Notes under the pieces: generated by a model | Seen by the model: only the letters and a program-made list of their open reading frames with translations | The model's database searches: none | What the model was told of the DNA's origin: nothing | Shown: positions 45,610 to 54,546 of the stretch, piece by piece | Layout: each line of letters starts with the position of its first letter | Position numbering within the stretch: position 1 is the first letter of the stretch | Source: Marisediminitalea lipolytica | GTDB taxonomy: Bacteria > Pseudomonadota > Gammaproteobacteria > Enterobacterales > Alteromonadaceae | Direction: 5' to 3' | Assembly (NCBI RefSeq): GCF_001758465.1 | Contig: NZ_MJIC01000017.1 | Location: 1 to 64,000, forward strand | DNA: 64,000 bases | Position numbers and translations under genes: made by a program

Positions 45610-46764
45610 ATGCAGGTGCTGGTATATGGTGCTGGTCAGCTGGCACAAATGATGTATCTGGACGGTGCAGCGCTGGGTATTAACGTGATGGCGGTAGATG
45701 TAAACAACAACACCGTGGTTCATCCGGTGAGCAAAAGCCCGCTGGACTGTACGCTCGAACAAGCTATTGAGCTGGCCGACGCGCTGACCGTAGAGTTTGA
45801 ACATGTACCTGAAACACTGCTGGAACAAGCGCAGGCATCGGGTAAGTTGTATCCCGGCATTGAAGCGATTCTGGTAGGCGCTGATCGGGTGCGCGAAAAA
45901 CAATTGCTGAGTGGCCTGGATATCCCTAACTGCCCTTATCAAATTGTGGATGACCTGGCTCAGCTGGACGAATGTGTTGCCCGACTCGGTGAACGTTTGA
46001 TCATCAAAGCCAGCCGTGATGGTTATGATGGCTACGGTCAGTGGCGTTTAAAAGCCGCATCAGACCTGCCGGCGTTAAAAACGCAACTGGCTAATCTTGA
46101 TCTGCAAGCCGTGCCCCTGGTGGTTGAAAAAATGCTGAATTTCGACCGCGAAGTGTCCCTCATCGGCGCCCGCAGCAAAAGCGGTGAAGTGGTGGTTTAT
46201 CCGCTGGCAGAAAATCTTCATCATGAAGGACAACTACACGTCTCAGTAGCGCCAGCAACTAATAGTACTGAAGCGCTGACTGAGCAGGCGTGTGACATCT
46301 TTACCAAACTGGTTAACGGTATGGACTATGTTGGCGTACTGGCGGTGGAGTTATTCCAGTGCGGTGATGAGCTGCTGGTTAACGAATTAGCGCCACGCGT
46401 TCATAACTCGGGACACTGGAGTCAGGCAGGATCGCCAACCAGTCAGTTTGAGAATAATCTGCGTGCGGTGCTGGATTTACCTTTAGGACTGGCAGTGAAT
46501 ACCGGTGGTGAAGCCTCCGTCAGTGCAATGATCAATATTATTGGCTGCGACGATCACAAACTTGCTCTGCTTGGCATTGGTGGTACACATTTGCACTGGT
46601 ACGGTAAAACCGTGCGGCCAAAACGAAAAATGGGCCACATCAATGTAACCGCATCGGACTATGCGGCGCTGGGTGAAAAGCTGTCCGCTCTGGCTGGTTA
46701 TCTATCCCTGGAGCACTTTCCCCAATTGCAGGAAGAAGCCGCAAGGCTGGCTGCCAGCAACTAG
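45610..46764 (+). CDS. purK: N5-carboxyaminoimidazole ribonucleotide synthase
   Basis: An ATP-grasp ligase that makes N5-CAIR from AIR, bicarbonate and ATP. The 384 residues begin MQVLVYGAGQLAQMMYL; ATP-grasp features follow (IIKASRDGYDGYGQW, VEKMLNFDREVSLIG, LVNELAPRVHNSGHW). GGAG at the end of purE serves as its ribosome site. The length and order match E. coli purEK. A terminator follows directly. Confidence 0.97.
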   Translation: MQVLVYGAGQLAQMMYLDGAALGINVMAVDVNNNTVVHPVSKSPLDCTLEQAIELADALTVEFEHVPETLLEQAQASGKLYPGIEAILVGADRVREKQLLSGLDIPNCPYQIVDDLAQLDECVARLGERLIIKASRDGYDGYGQWRLKAASDLPALKTQLANLDLQAVPLVVEKMLNFDREVSLIGARSKSGEVVVYPLAENLHHEGQLHVSVAPATNSTEALTEQACDIFTKLVNGMDYVGVLAVELFQCGDELLVNELAPRVHNSGHWSQAGSPTSQFENNLRAVLDLPLGLAVNTGGEASVSAMINIIGCDDHKLALLGIGGTHLHWYGKTVRPKRKMGHINVTASDYAALGEKLSALAGYLSLEHFPQLQEEAARLAASN

Positions 46765-46772
46765 AACAACCG

Positions 46773-46800
46773 GACCTCACTTTATGTGAGGTCTTTTTTT
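46773..46800 (+). terminator. rho-independent terminator of purEK
   Basis: An 8-bp stem (46773-46780 with 46786-46793) and a run of seven T. The next gene's ribosome site lies just after it. Confidence 0.9.
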
Positions 46801-46822
46801 GGTGCAGAGTATCGGAGTCGAT

Positions 46823-47302
46823 ATGAATATCAAACGCTATGGAAAAACCTTATTACTGGCACTGTCATTACAGTTGATGATGCCTGCTCAGGCGGCCATG
46901 GACCATGGCGTGATGGTGCATAATGCGAGCGCCAGAGCGACCTTTGCCATGGCAACCACCGCTGCTGTCTATCTGACCATTATGAACCATGGTGAACACT
47001 CGCTAACTTTAACTGGTGTTCAGGTTGATGGCAGTGTGGCATCAGAAGCACAAATCCATACGACCATTATGGACGGGGATATGATGAAGATGCGCCAGGT
47101 CACTGAGGGTCTTGAGATCGCCTCCGGCGACATGATTGAGTTTAAGCCAGGTGGTTATCACGTTATGCTGATGGGATTGGTTAACCCCCTCAAATCAGGC
47201 AACACCTTTAATCTGACGCTGGATTTTGCCGGTGACATCAGTAAAACCATCGAAGTTACGGTGGGCACACAGGGTAAACCTAGCGAGCATCACCACCACT
47301 AA
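46823..47302 (+). CDS. PCu(A)C-type periplasmic copper chaperone
   Basis: A 159-residue exported protein, with signal peptide TLLLALSLQLMMPAQA. It carries the copper-binding pattern: H and M in IHTTIMDGDMMKM (H-x10-M), then YHVMLMGL (H-x-M), with 22 residues between by my count. These proteins deliver Cu(I) to the Cu(A) site of cytochrome oxidase. The C-terminus is a run of four His, possibly an extra metal site. The ATG at 46823 has GGAG 5 nt upstream; the frame from 46799 is unsupported. It is followed 95 bp later by the sugar dehydrogenase gene. Confidence 0.9.
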   Translation: MNIKRYGKTLLLALSLQLMMPAQAAMDHGVMVHNASARATFAMATTAAVYLTIMNHGEHSLTLTGVQVDGSVASEAQIHTTIMDGDMMKMRQVTEGLEIASGDMIEFKPGGYHVMLMGLVNPLKSGNTFNLTLDFAGDISKTIEVTVGTQGKPSEHHHH

Positions 47303-47397
47303 AAACGTGGCGTCGGCCTGATGTGAGGTAATCCAAATCAGTGCGATATCGCTATAAGAATTACGATTAGAAACTAAAACAACAATAAGAGACGACG

Positions 47398-48510
47398 ATG
47401 AAGCGACCTCATTTACCTGTAGCAAAACTCACAGCACTGGCTATTGCCGGTGCTGTCGCCTTTAGCAGCCAGGCGGCAGAAAAACTAGCTGTTAATGAAC
47501 TGGCCACAGGGTTAGACCATCCCTGGGGGATGACTTTTTTACCCTCTGGAGAAATGCTCATTACCGAACGCAGCGGCCAGATACGGCGGTTTAATTTTGC
47601 TACTGGCCTGAGCAAACCTCTGGATGGCGTACCAGCAGTGGCAGCGGCTAATCAGGGTGGGTTACTGGATATCACCGTCGATCCTGATTTTGCTAATAAC
47701 CAGCAGATCTACTTTTGTTATTCCAGGCCCACGACAGGCGGCAGCAGTTCCAGCGTGGCAAAGGCAACGCTGAATGCTAACGGCCTGACTGATGTTAAGG
47801 ATATTTTTGTTGCCGATTCGGTAGTGGATAATGGCTTTCACTTTGGCTGTCGTCTGGCTTTCGATCAAAGTAATCATCTGTTCGTCACCCTGGGTGACCG
47901 ATACAAATACATGAAAGAAGCACAAAATCCGGCTAATCATTACGGTAAGATTGTGCGCATCAAAAGCGATGGCAGCGTCCCCGCTGACAATCCTTTTGCC
48001 GACGGTAAAGCCCCCGAGGTGTATAGCTACGGCCACCGCAACGTCCAGGGGTTAACCATTCACCTGCAAACCGGCGAGGTATGGGCCATGGAGCACGGGC
48101 CAAAAGGCGGTGATGAAGTTAACCTGATCAAAGCCGGCAATAATTATGGCTGGCCGGTTATCACCTACGGCATTGACTATAACGGCAGTATTATCTCAGA
48201 TAAAACGGCGCAGCAAGGCATGGAACAGCCAGTGCTGTACTGGGACCCCTCTATCGCCCCCAGTGGCATGACATTTTACCACGGCGACTTGTTTAAAGAC
48301 TGGCAGGGTGACCTGCTGGTAGGCGCATTGAAATTCCGCCATTTACGCCGAATCAGTTTCAATGAGACCGGTGAAGTGGAAAGTCAGACTGAATACCTGC
48401 GCGACCGCAACGAACGAATTCGCGACGTGGAAGTGGGGCCGAATGGCATGATATACCTGCTGACCGACGAAGATAACGGAAAATTGTTGCAGGTGATGCC
48501 AGCGCAATAG
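47398..48510 (+). CDS. PQQ-dependent soluble sugar dehydrogenase (GSDH family)
   Basis: A 370-residue exported six-bladed beta-propeller, with signal VAKLTALAIAGAVAFSSQAA. The family core is ATGLDHPWGMTFLPSGEML, then NQGGLLDITVDPDF, HFGCRLAFD with the catalytic His region, YSYGHRNVQGL, and EHGPKGGDEVNLI. E. coli YliI/Asd relatives oxidise aldose sugars in the periplasm using pyrroloquinoline quinone. The cofactor must be made or scavenged elsewhere, as no pqq genes are here. A tetraloop terminator follows. Confidence 0.9.
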   Translation: MKRPHLPVAKLTALAIAGAVAFSSQAAEKLAVNELATGLDHPWGMTFLPSGEMLITERSGQIRRFNFATGLSKPLDGVPAVAAANQGGLLDITVDPDFANNQQIYFCYSRPTTGGSSSSVAKATLNANGLTDVKDIFVADSVVDNGFHFGCRLAFDQSNHLFVTLGDRYKYMKEAQNPANHYGKIVRIKSDGSVPADNPFADGKAPEVYSYGHRNVQGLTIHLQTGEVWAMEHGPKGGDEVNLIKAGNNYGWPVITYGIDYNGSIISDKTAQQGMEQPVLYWDPSIAPSGMTFYHGDLFKDWQGDLLVGALKFRHLRRISFNETGEVESQTEYLRDRNERIRDVEVGPNGMIYLLTDEDNGKLLQVMPAQ

Positions 48511-48513
48511 CAC

Positions 48514-48537
48514 TCAGGGCTACTTCGGTAGCCCTGA
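48514..48537. terminator. UUCG-tetraloop terminator
   Basis: A perfect 10-bp stem (48514-48523 with 48528-48537) with a TTCG loop between the sugar dehydrogenase and the convergent Mpo1-like gene. The T-run is short (TTAATTT). Confidence 0.75.
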
Positions 48538-48560
48538 TTAATTTAATCCCGAGCCTGTGG

Positions 48561-48872
48561 CTAAAGTTTAATTCTGCCGAGCAGGATATCTTTATACATC
48601 ACCCAGTCACCCATCAGGCTGTACAACGGGTACCGAAAGGTAGCGGGCTTATTTTTTTCAAACGCGAAGTGTCCCAGCCAGGCAAACCCATAGCCAGCAA
48701 ACGGGAGCAGCCACAACAGCATCCATTGTTGGCTGGCGACGCTCAGTAACAGCAGTGCGAGCACCAGCGTTGAGCCGATAAAATGCAGGCGCCGACAGGT
48801 CTGATTCTGATGTTCACTGAGGTAATAAGGATAAAAGTCGCCAAATGAGGAGAAGCGTTTGGTTGTTGTCAT
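48561..48872 (-). CDS. Mpo1-like (DUF962) membrane protein
   Basis: A 103-residue small membrane protein with two hydrophobic segments around 30-80 (STLVLALLLLSVASQQWMLL) and conserved His/Asn/Asp-bearing blocks (FYPYYLSEHQNQTCRRLHFIG, GHFAFEKNKPATFRYPLYSL, GDWVMYKDIL). This is the DUF962/Mpo1 family, whose yeast member is a 2-hydroxy fatty acid alpha-dioxygenase with iron bound by His. A lipid-modifying role is likely but unproven in bacteria. Confidence 0.85.
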   Translation of the reverse strand: MTTTKRFSSFGDFYPYYLSEHQNQTCRRLHFIGSTLVLALLLLSVASQQWMLLWLLPFAGYGFAWLGHFAFEKNKPATFRYPLYSLMGDWVMYKDILLGRIKL

Positions 48873-48992
48873 TATTTCGCCTTAGTAATTTCACCAGGTT
48901 AGTGTAGCATTTGCCTGTCAGGGCTTGTAATTAGCGCCAATGCGCCCATATACACTGGCATATCCTATTGAAAGAACACAGGCGAACTAAGC

Positions 48993-49853
48993 ATGCAGCA
49001 AATGATGTCGAATAACATCGTCGATTTAACGGTCGAAAACTTCCAGCAGGTCATTCTGGAGGTCTCCAAAGAGAAAATCGTACTTATCGAGTTTTGGGCC
49101 CAGGGCTATGAGCCTTGCCAGGAGTTGCAGCCGGTTATGGAGCGCATTGCCGGCGATTACCCGGATTCCTTGTTGCTTGCCCGGGTTGACTGCGATCGTC
49201 AGCAAGAAGTTGCGGCGCAGTTTGGTATTCGTAATTTACCCACTGTCATGGTGGTAAAAGATGCCCAGCCGGTAGATGGTTTTGCTGGTATTCAGCCCGA
49301 AATCGAAATTCGCGCCATGTTGGGTAAATACCTGCCGAACCCGGAAGACGAATATCTGGCTAAGGCAGCCGAACTGATTGGCGCTGGTGATTACTCCGGG
49401 GCTTTCCCGCTGGCCAAGCAGGCGTTTGAAATTAACCCGGACAATATCGACAGTAAATACCTGTACATTGATTGCTTAATTGAAACCGGCGCGGTGCCAG
49501 TGGCTAAAGGCCTGCTGGAAGAGATTAAGCTGGTGGATCAGGATCAGCGTTATCATACTTTGCAGGGTAAAGTTGAGCTGGCGGAGCAGGCAGCTGATAC
49601 GCCGGAAATTCGAGCGTTACAGGAACAAGCCGAAGCCAACCCCGATGATTTACAGGTGAAAGTGGATTTGGCTGTGGCGATGTATCAGGTACAGCGCTAC
49701 GAAGAAGCGCTGGAGTTGCTGCATGGTGTACTGCTCAAAGACTTTGGCTTTGGTGAAGCTAAGAAACTGATTCTGGATATTATCAACGCCCTGCCTGACG
49801 GTGATTCGCTTAAATCGGCTTATCGTCGCAAGGTCTACAGCCTGATGTATTAA
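48993..49853 (+). CDS. cnoX: CnoX-type chaperedoxin (thioredoxin-TPR, YbbN)
   Basis: A 286-residue protein with an N-terminal thioredoxin fold (1-115) and a TPR C-terminal half (AKAAELIGAGDYSGAFPLAK, VDLAVAMYQVQRYEEALELL). The active-site region reads WAQGYEPC, keeping only the second Cys, so it is not a dithiol reductase. E. coli CnoX likewise lacks the CxxC pair and is a holdase that hands clients to GroEL after oxidative stress. The length matches (284 in E. coli). Confidence 0.88.
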   Translation: MQQMMSNNIVDLTVENFQQVILEVSKEKIVLIEFWAQGYEPCQELQPVMERIAGDYPDSLLLARVDCDRQQEVAAQFGIRNLPTVMVVKDAQPVDGFAGIQPEIEIRAMLGKYLPNPEDEYLAKAAELIGAGDYSGAFPLAKQAFEINPDNIDSKYLYIDCLIETGAVPVAKGLLEEIKLVDQDQRYHTLQGKVELAEQAADTPEIRALQEQAEANPDDLQVKVDLAVAMYQVQRYEEALELLHGVLLKDFGFGEAKKLILDIINALPDGDSLKSAYRRKVYSLMY

Positions 49854-49863
49854 ACCAATCTGC

Positions 49864-50280
49864 TCAGGGCTCAAATCCTTCCGCCCTGAGCCATTTTATG
49901 GCATCAAGATAATTGGTGAAATATTCCCGCTTATACAAAGCCAGCATGGGATCGCTTGAGTTCATTTCCGGGTGGGTACGTGCCAGCTGAGCACGTTTTA
50001 CATTTCCACTGTCGACCACATAAGCTGAGCGTCTTAACCCGTGACGAATATTGTGCAGAATGCTCTCGCGCACAATGACCTGACTTTCGGGAGTGCTCAA
50101 TACCCAGCGGCGGCAATCCATCAATGCGGCCCAGGGTTGATCGTTAAACTCTTCAACCACTGACTTCATTTCTTCGACCACATCTGTTGCCATGTTGATA
50201 TCCCAGGCTCCGGTCACATAAACCTCCAGCATATTATTGGATACTGTCAGGCTATATTGACCAAGATTAGGAAATAACAT
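49864..50280 (-). CDS. STAS-like hypothetical protein
   Basis: A 138-residue cytoplasmic protein with an alternating strand-helix pattern (YSLTVSNNMLEVYVTGAWDI, VVEEMKSVVEEF, WAALMDCRRWVLSTP) that recalls STAS or SpoIIAA-like folds. It has no catalytic motif I can name. Its end is 11 bp from the convergent cnoX stop. I do not recognise a precise family. Confidence 0.55.
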   Translation of the reverse strand: MLFPNLGQYSLTVSNNMLEVYVTGAWDINMATDVVEEMKSVVEEFNDQPWAALMDCRRWVLSTPESQVIVRESILHNIRHGLRRSAYVVDSGNVKRAQLARTHPEMNSSDPMLALYKREYFTNYLDAIKWLRAEGFEP

Positions 50281-50386
50281 TATTTGCTCGCGTTAATGGG
50301 CTTACATTTAAGTATATATCCTAAATGGCGAACTCCGACCAGATTTTTGGTATATTACGCGACGGATTAGTTAATTTTTGATACGT

Positions 50387-50575
50387 ATGCCGGATTGGAT
50401 TTGGGCTGCTTTGGCCCTGGTTATGATTATTGAAGGAATAGGACCACTCCTGATGCCGAATAAGTGGCGCGCTTATCTGCAACAGGTGGCGCAAAGCGAG
50501 CCTAATCAGTTGCGCCAGATGGGCGGAACTCTGGTGGTGATTGGTTCAGTTTGTTTATACTTTATAGTGAATTAG
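50387..50575 (+). CDS. DUF2065 small membrane protein (YjeT-like)
   Basis: A 62-residue protein with two transmembrane segments (WIWAALALVMIIEGIGPLL and GGTLVVIGSVCLYFIV) joined by a short basic loop (PNKWRAYLQQ). The ATG at 50387 is preferred over the TTG at 50378. In E. coli yjeT lies just upstream of purA, as here, but the hflKC genes that precede it there are not in this window. Its function is unknown. Confidence 0.85.
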   Translation: MPDWIWAALALVMIIEGIGPLLMPNKWRAYLQQVAQSEPNQLRQMGGTLVVIGSVCLYFIVN

Positions 50576-50676
50576 CAGCTCCAGGGTAAAATAATCACTG
50601 GTCAGCTGAATATTTGTGCACAAAACAGATGATCAGTAGGGCGTATTTTTGATAGAATCCCCGCCTAATTTTTTAA

Positions 50677-51987
<1,311 letters not shown>

Positions 51988-52003
51988 GCAACAAAAACTA
52001 CCC

Positions 52004-52030
52004 AAAACCCCGCTCACGCGGGGTTTTTTT
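52004..52030 (+). terminator. rho-independent terminator of purA
   Basis: A 10-bp stem (52004-52013 with 52018-52027), a TCAC loop and a run of T, 16 bp past the purA stop. Confidence 0.93.
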
Positions 52031-52083
52031 ATTGCCGCAAAATAGTGCTAGTATGAACACCTCGTACCTGTTGGAGTCATTTT

Positions 52084-53466
52084 GTGACTAACGAATCTCG
52101 TGCAGTATTGCCTGTGTTTGAACGTTTGCAGCAGTCTTTTGTGCTGGGTAAAACCCGTACTTATGCGTGGCGTAAGGCACAGCTGGATGCCTTGCAACGC
52201 ATGTTAAGCGAAAATGAGCAGGCCTTTGCTGAGGCTCTCAGGGCTGATTTGGGGAAAAGCGAAACCGAAGCCTTTACCACCGAAATCGGCTTTCTGATAA
52301 GCGACATCCGTCATACCAAAAAGCATCTGCGCCAGTGGATGAAAGCGCAAAAAGTGAGTACGCCAGTGCTGGCTCAGCCAGCGCGGAGCTACCTGCAACC
52401 TGAGCCATTAGGTACGGTGCTCATCATCGGGGCCTGGAACTATCCGGTGCAGTTAACACTGGCCCCTTATGTTGCCGCCCTGGCGGCAGGCAACTGTGCC
52501 ATTCTCAAGCCTTCGGAGTTAGCTCCGACAAGCTCTGCCCTGATGGCGAGTCTGGTACCAAAATATCTCGATGGTGATGCCGTGGCGGTAATCGAAGGTG
52601 ATAAGGAAACTGCCAGCAAGCTGCTGTCCTTGCCTTTTGAACACATCTTTTACACCGGCGGCGAGGTGGTGGGTAAAATTGTGATGCAGGCCGCGGCGCA
52701 ACACCTGACACCGGTTACCCTGGAATTAGGGGGCAAAAGCCCCTGCGTGGTAGAGGCCAATACGAATATACAAACCACAGCCAGGCGCATTGTGTGGGGA
52801 AAATGGACGAATGCCGGGCAAACCTGTATCGCCCCGGATTATGTACTAGTAGAACGCGGTTGCGCCAATGCGCTGACAGAGGCTTTAACCCAAGAGCTGC
52901 GTCGTCAGTTTGGTAACCAGCCGTTAAAAAGTAAGGACTACGGGCGCATTGTCAACGCCCGTCATCTCGGTCGTTTAAAGCAGTATATTGATGGCCAGGA
53001 GATAATCATCGGCGGCCAGTGCGACGAAGCAGAGCTAAAGCTGGCACCCACTGTTATCCTTAATCCGGATATTGATACGCCGGTTATGCAGGAGGAGATA
53101 TTTGGTCCGGTCCTGCCTGTCATTGAGGTGAGCAGTGTGGCCGAAGCGATGGACTTTATTAAGCGTCGGCCCAAGCCACTGGCGGCTTATTTGTTCAGTG
53201 AGCAGCAAGCCACACAGAACACTTTTGTCGAAGAAATTAGCGCCGGCAGTATTTGTATCAATGACACCATGATGTTTATGGCAAACCCGCAACTGCCCTT
53301 TGGTGGTGTGGGTCACAGCGGCATGGGGCGATACCATGGCAAGTTTGGCTTTGACACCTTCAGCCACCAAAAAAGCGTCATGAAACGCAGTTTCTGGTTT
53401 GATGTCGCCATTCGCTATGCGCCGGCCAGTGCCCGTAAACGCTATTTACTTAAAAAATTACTCTAG
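52084..53466 (+). CDS. class 3-type aldehyde dehydrogenase
   Basis: A 460-residue NAD(P)-dependent aldehyde dehydrogenase of the short ALDH3/coniferyl-aldehyde-like group. The oxyanion Asn lies in GAWNYPVQLTL, the cofactor Lys in ILKPSE, the general base in LELGGKSP and the catalytic Cys in NAGQTCIAPDY. The C-terminus is basic, as in members that touch membranes. The GTG start at 52084 has GGAG 7 nt upstream. It probably oxidises medium or long-chain or lipid-derived aldehydes. It is followed 36 bp later by a VOC protein, possibly in one transcript. Confidence 0.9.
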   Translation: MTNESRAVLPVFERLQQSFVLGKTRTYAWRKAQLDALQRMLSENEQAFAEALRADLGKSETEAFTTEIGFLISDIRHTKKHLRQWMKAQKVSTPVLAQPARSYLQPEPLGTVLIIGAWNYPVQLTLAPYVAALAAGNCAILKPSELAPTSSALMASLVPKYLDGDAVAVIEGDKETASKLLSLPFEHIFYTGGEVVGKIVMQAAAQHLTPVTLELGGKSPCVVEANTNIQTTARRIVWGKWTNAGQTCIAPDYVLVERGCANALTEALTQELRRQFGNQPLKSKDYGRIVNARHLGRLKQYIDGQEIIIGGQCDEAELKLAPTVILNPDIDTPVMQEEIFGPVLPVIEVSSVAEAMDFIKRRPKPLAAYLFSEQQATQNTFVEEISAGSICINDTMMFMANPQLPFGGVGHSGMGRYHGKFGFDTFSHQKSVMKRSFWFDVAIRYAPASARKRYLLKKLL

Positions 53467-53502
53467 CAGAGTTATTAACACGACGAAGGAGTTGTAACCG
53501 TC

Positions 53503-53922
53503 ATGCCTCAACCATTTCATTTAGCTATTCCGGTAGACGATCTGGATAAAGCCAGGGCCTTCTACGGTGAGTTACTGGGCTGCCGCCAGGGGCGCAGCGA
53601 TACCCAGTGGATCGACTGGGATTTAGCTGGCCATCAGGTGGTGACGCATCTGGTTAAAGCTATGCCATCGGCCCCCGAATACAACGCAGTGGACGGTCAC
53701 AGCGTACCGGTGCCACATTTTGGCGTGGTCCTGACGATGGAAGACTGGCAGGCGTTGGCTGATCGACTGGTAGCCGCTGGTACCGAGTTTGTGATTGAGC
53801 CCTATATTCGGTTTAAGGGGCAGGCAGGCGAACAGGCCACCATGTTTTTTATGGATCCGGCGGGTAATGCACTGGAATTTAAAGCCTTTGCTGATATCGG
53901 CCAGCTGTTCGCCACGGATTAA
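53503..53922 (+). CDS. VOC-family (glyoxalase-like) protein
   Basis: A 139-residue vicinal-oxygen-chelate protein with two beta-alpha-beta-beta-beta modules: [20 protein letters not shown] at the start, then [19 protein letters not shown] and [15 protein letters not shown]. Metal ligands are expected at the first His, the second His (PHFG) and the Glu of ALEFK. Such proteins isomerise, cleave or bind small metabolites. The AAGGAG is 12 nt before the ATG. The substrate is unknown; with the aldehyde dehydrogenase upstream, a detoxification role is conceivable. Confidence 0.85.
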   Translation: MPQPFHLAIPVDDLDKARAFYGELLGCRQGRSDTQWIDWDLAGHQVVTHLVKAMPSAPEYNAVDGHSVPVPHFGVVLTMEDWQALADRLVAAGTEFVIEPYIRFKGQAGEQATMFFMDPAGNALEFKAFADIGQLFATD

Positions 53923-53953
53923 GCCGCAACAGGTGATGCGCTGAGGCAAGTGA

Positions 53954-54151
53954 CTAAAGCGCATCGATGGTAACGGCGTTACCGCTCTCAATGGTAATGC
54001 CAAAGACTTCTTCGGCCACGGTTTGGTCGCCCTCTTCAATGCGAATACTGCGCATACCGGGTTCGCTAACGCCCACCACGCAGGGGCAACCTTCATCTAT
54101 TCTGCTCAGTGCCGGTCGCTTATCTTTAAATGCTGGTGAGCTAACTATTTG
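53954..54151 (-). CDS. possible small protein without an ATG start
   Basis: The minus strand from 54151 to the TAG at 53956-53954 reads with no stop and has protein-like composition: IVSSPAFKDKRPALSRIDEG, CPCVVGVSEPGMRSIRIEE, then GDQTVAEEVFGITIESGN and AVTIDAL. There is no ATG before the internal one in PGMRS; tandem GTG codons at 54079-54074 are the best start and would give about 41 residues. It could be a small gene, a gene whose start has been lost, or a fragment. I do not recognise it. Confidence 0.3.
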   Translation of the reverse strand, partial: QIVSSPAFKDKRPALSRIDEGCPCVVGVSEPGMRSIRIEEGDQTVAEEVFGITIESGNAVTIDAL

Positions 54152-54221
54152 TTAAGGTGTGATAAATATAATACTGTAATCATTACAGGGAATAATATTA
54201 AAAACGACAGGAACAACCATC

Positions 54222-54521
54222 ATGATAGAAGAAATGGTCTCTGAAACCGGCAAGGGTGTGTTTAGGGGGATTGGTTATCTGTTGTCGGAATTACTGTTCT
54301 GGCGGTTATGCTATGTGATTGGCTGGCCGGTTTGTAAACTGGTAACCTTCGGTCGGTACCCCCGGCGTTTACATCGAGAACGGGCGATTTTTCGCCAGCA
54401 TAATGCTCATACCGGATTTACCTGCGCGGCGGTGGGACTGCTGATTGTGGTGGCCTTATTGCTGGGCTTAAGCGGCAACCTCCCCCATGATTTACCTCAC
54501 TTTGGTGGAGCCGGCGGCTAA
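54222..54521 (+). CDS. small membrane protein of unknown function
   Basis: A 99-residue protein with two hydrophobic stretches (GYLLSELLFWRLCYVIGWPV and TCAAVGLLIVVALLLGLSG) separated by a basic loop (FGRYPRRLHRERAIFRQHN), so probably two helices with the loop in the cytoplasm. AGGA lies 9 nt before the ATG. It is convergent with the gamma-glutamyltransferase gene. No family is recognised. Confidence 0.6.
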   Translation: MIEEMVSETGKGVFRGIGYLLSELLFWRLCYVIGWPVCKLVTFGRYPRRLHRERAIFRQHNAHTGFTCAAVGLLIVVALLLGLSGNLPHDLPHFGGAGG

Positions 54522-54546
54522 TCAGGCCACCGGTATTACGCCGTTT

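Noticed and set aside
49101-49125. Thioredoxin activity for the protein at 48993-49853
   Set aside because: The first Cys of the CxxC pair is absent, so it is classed as CnoX-like rather than a second thioredoxin.
53623-54096. 157-codon minus-strand frame across the VOC gene end
   Set aside because: It is antisense to the VOC coding region and in a different frame from the protein-like reading at 53954-54151.
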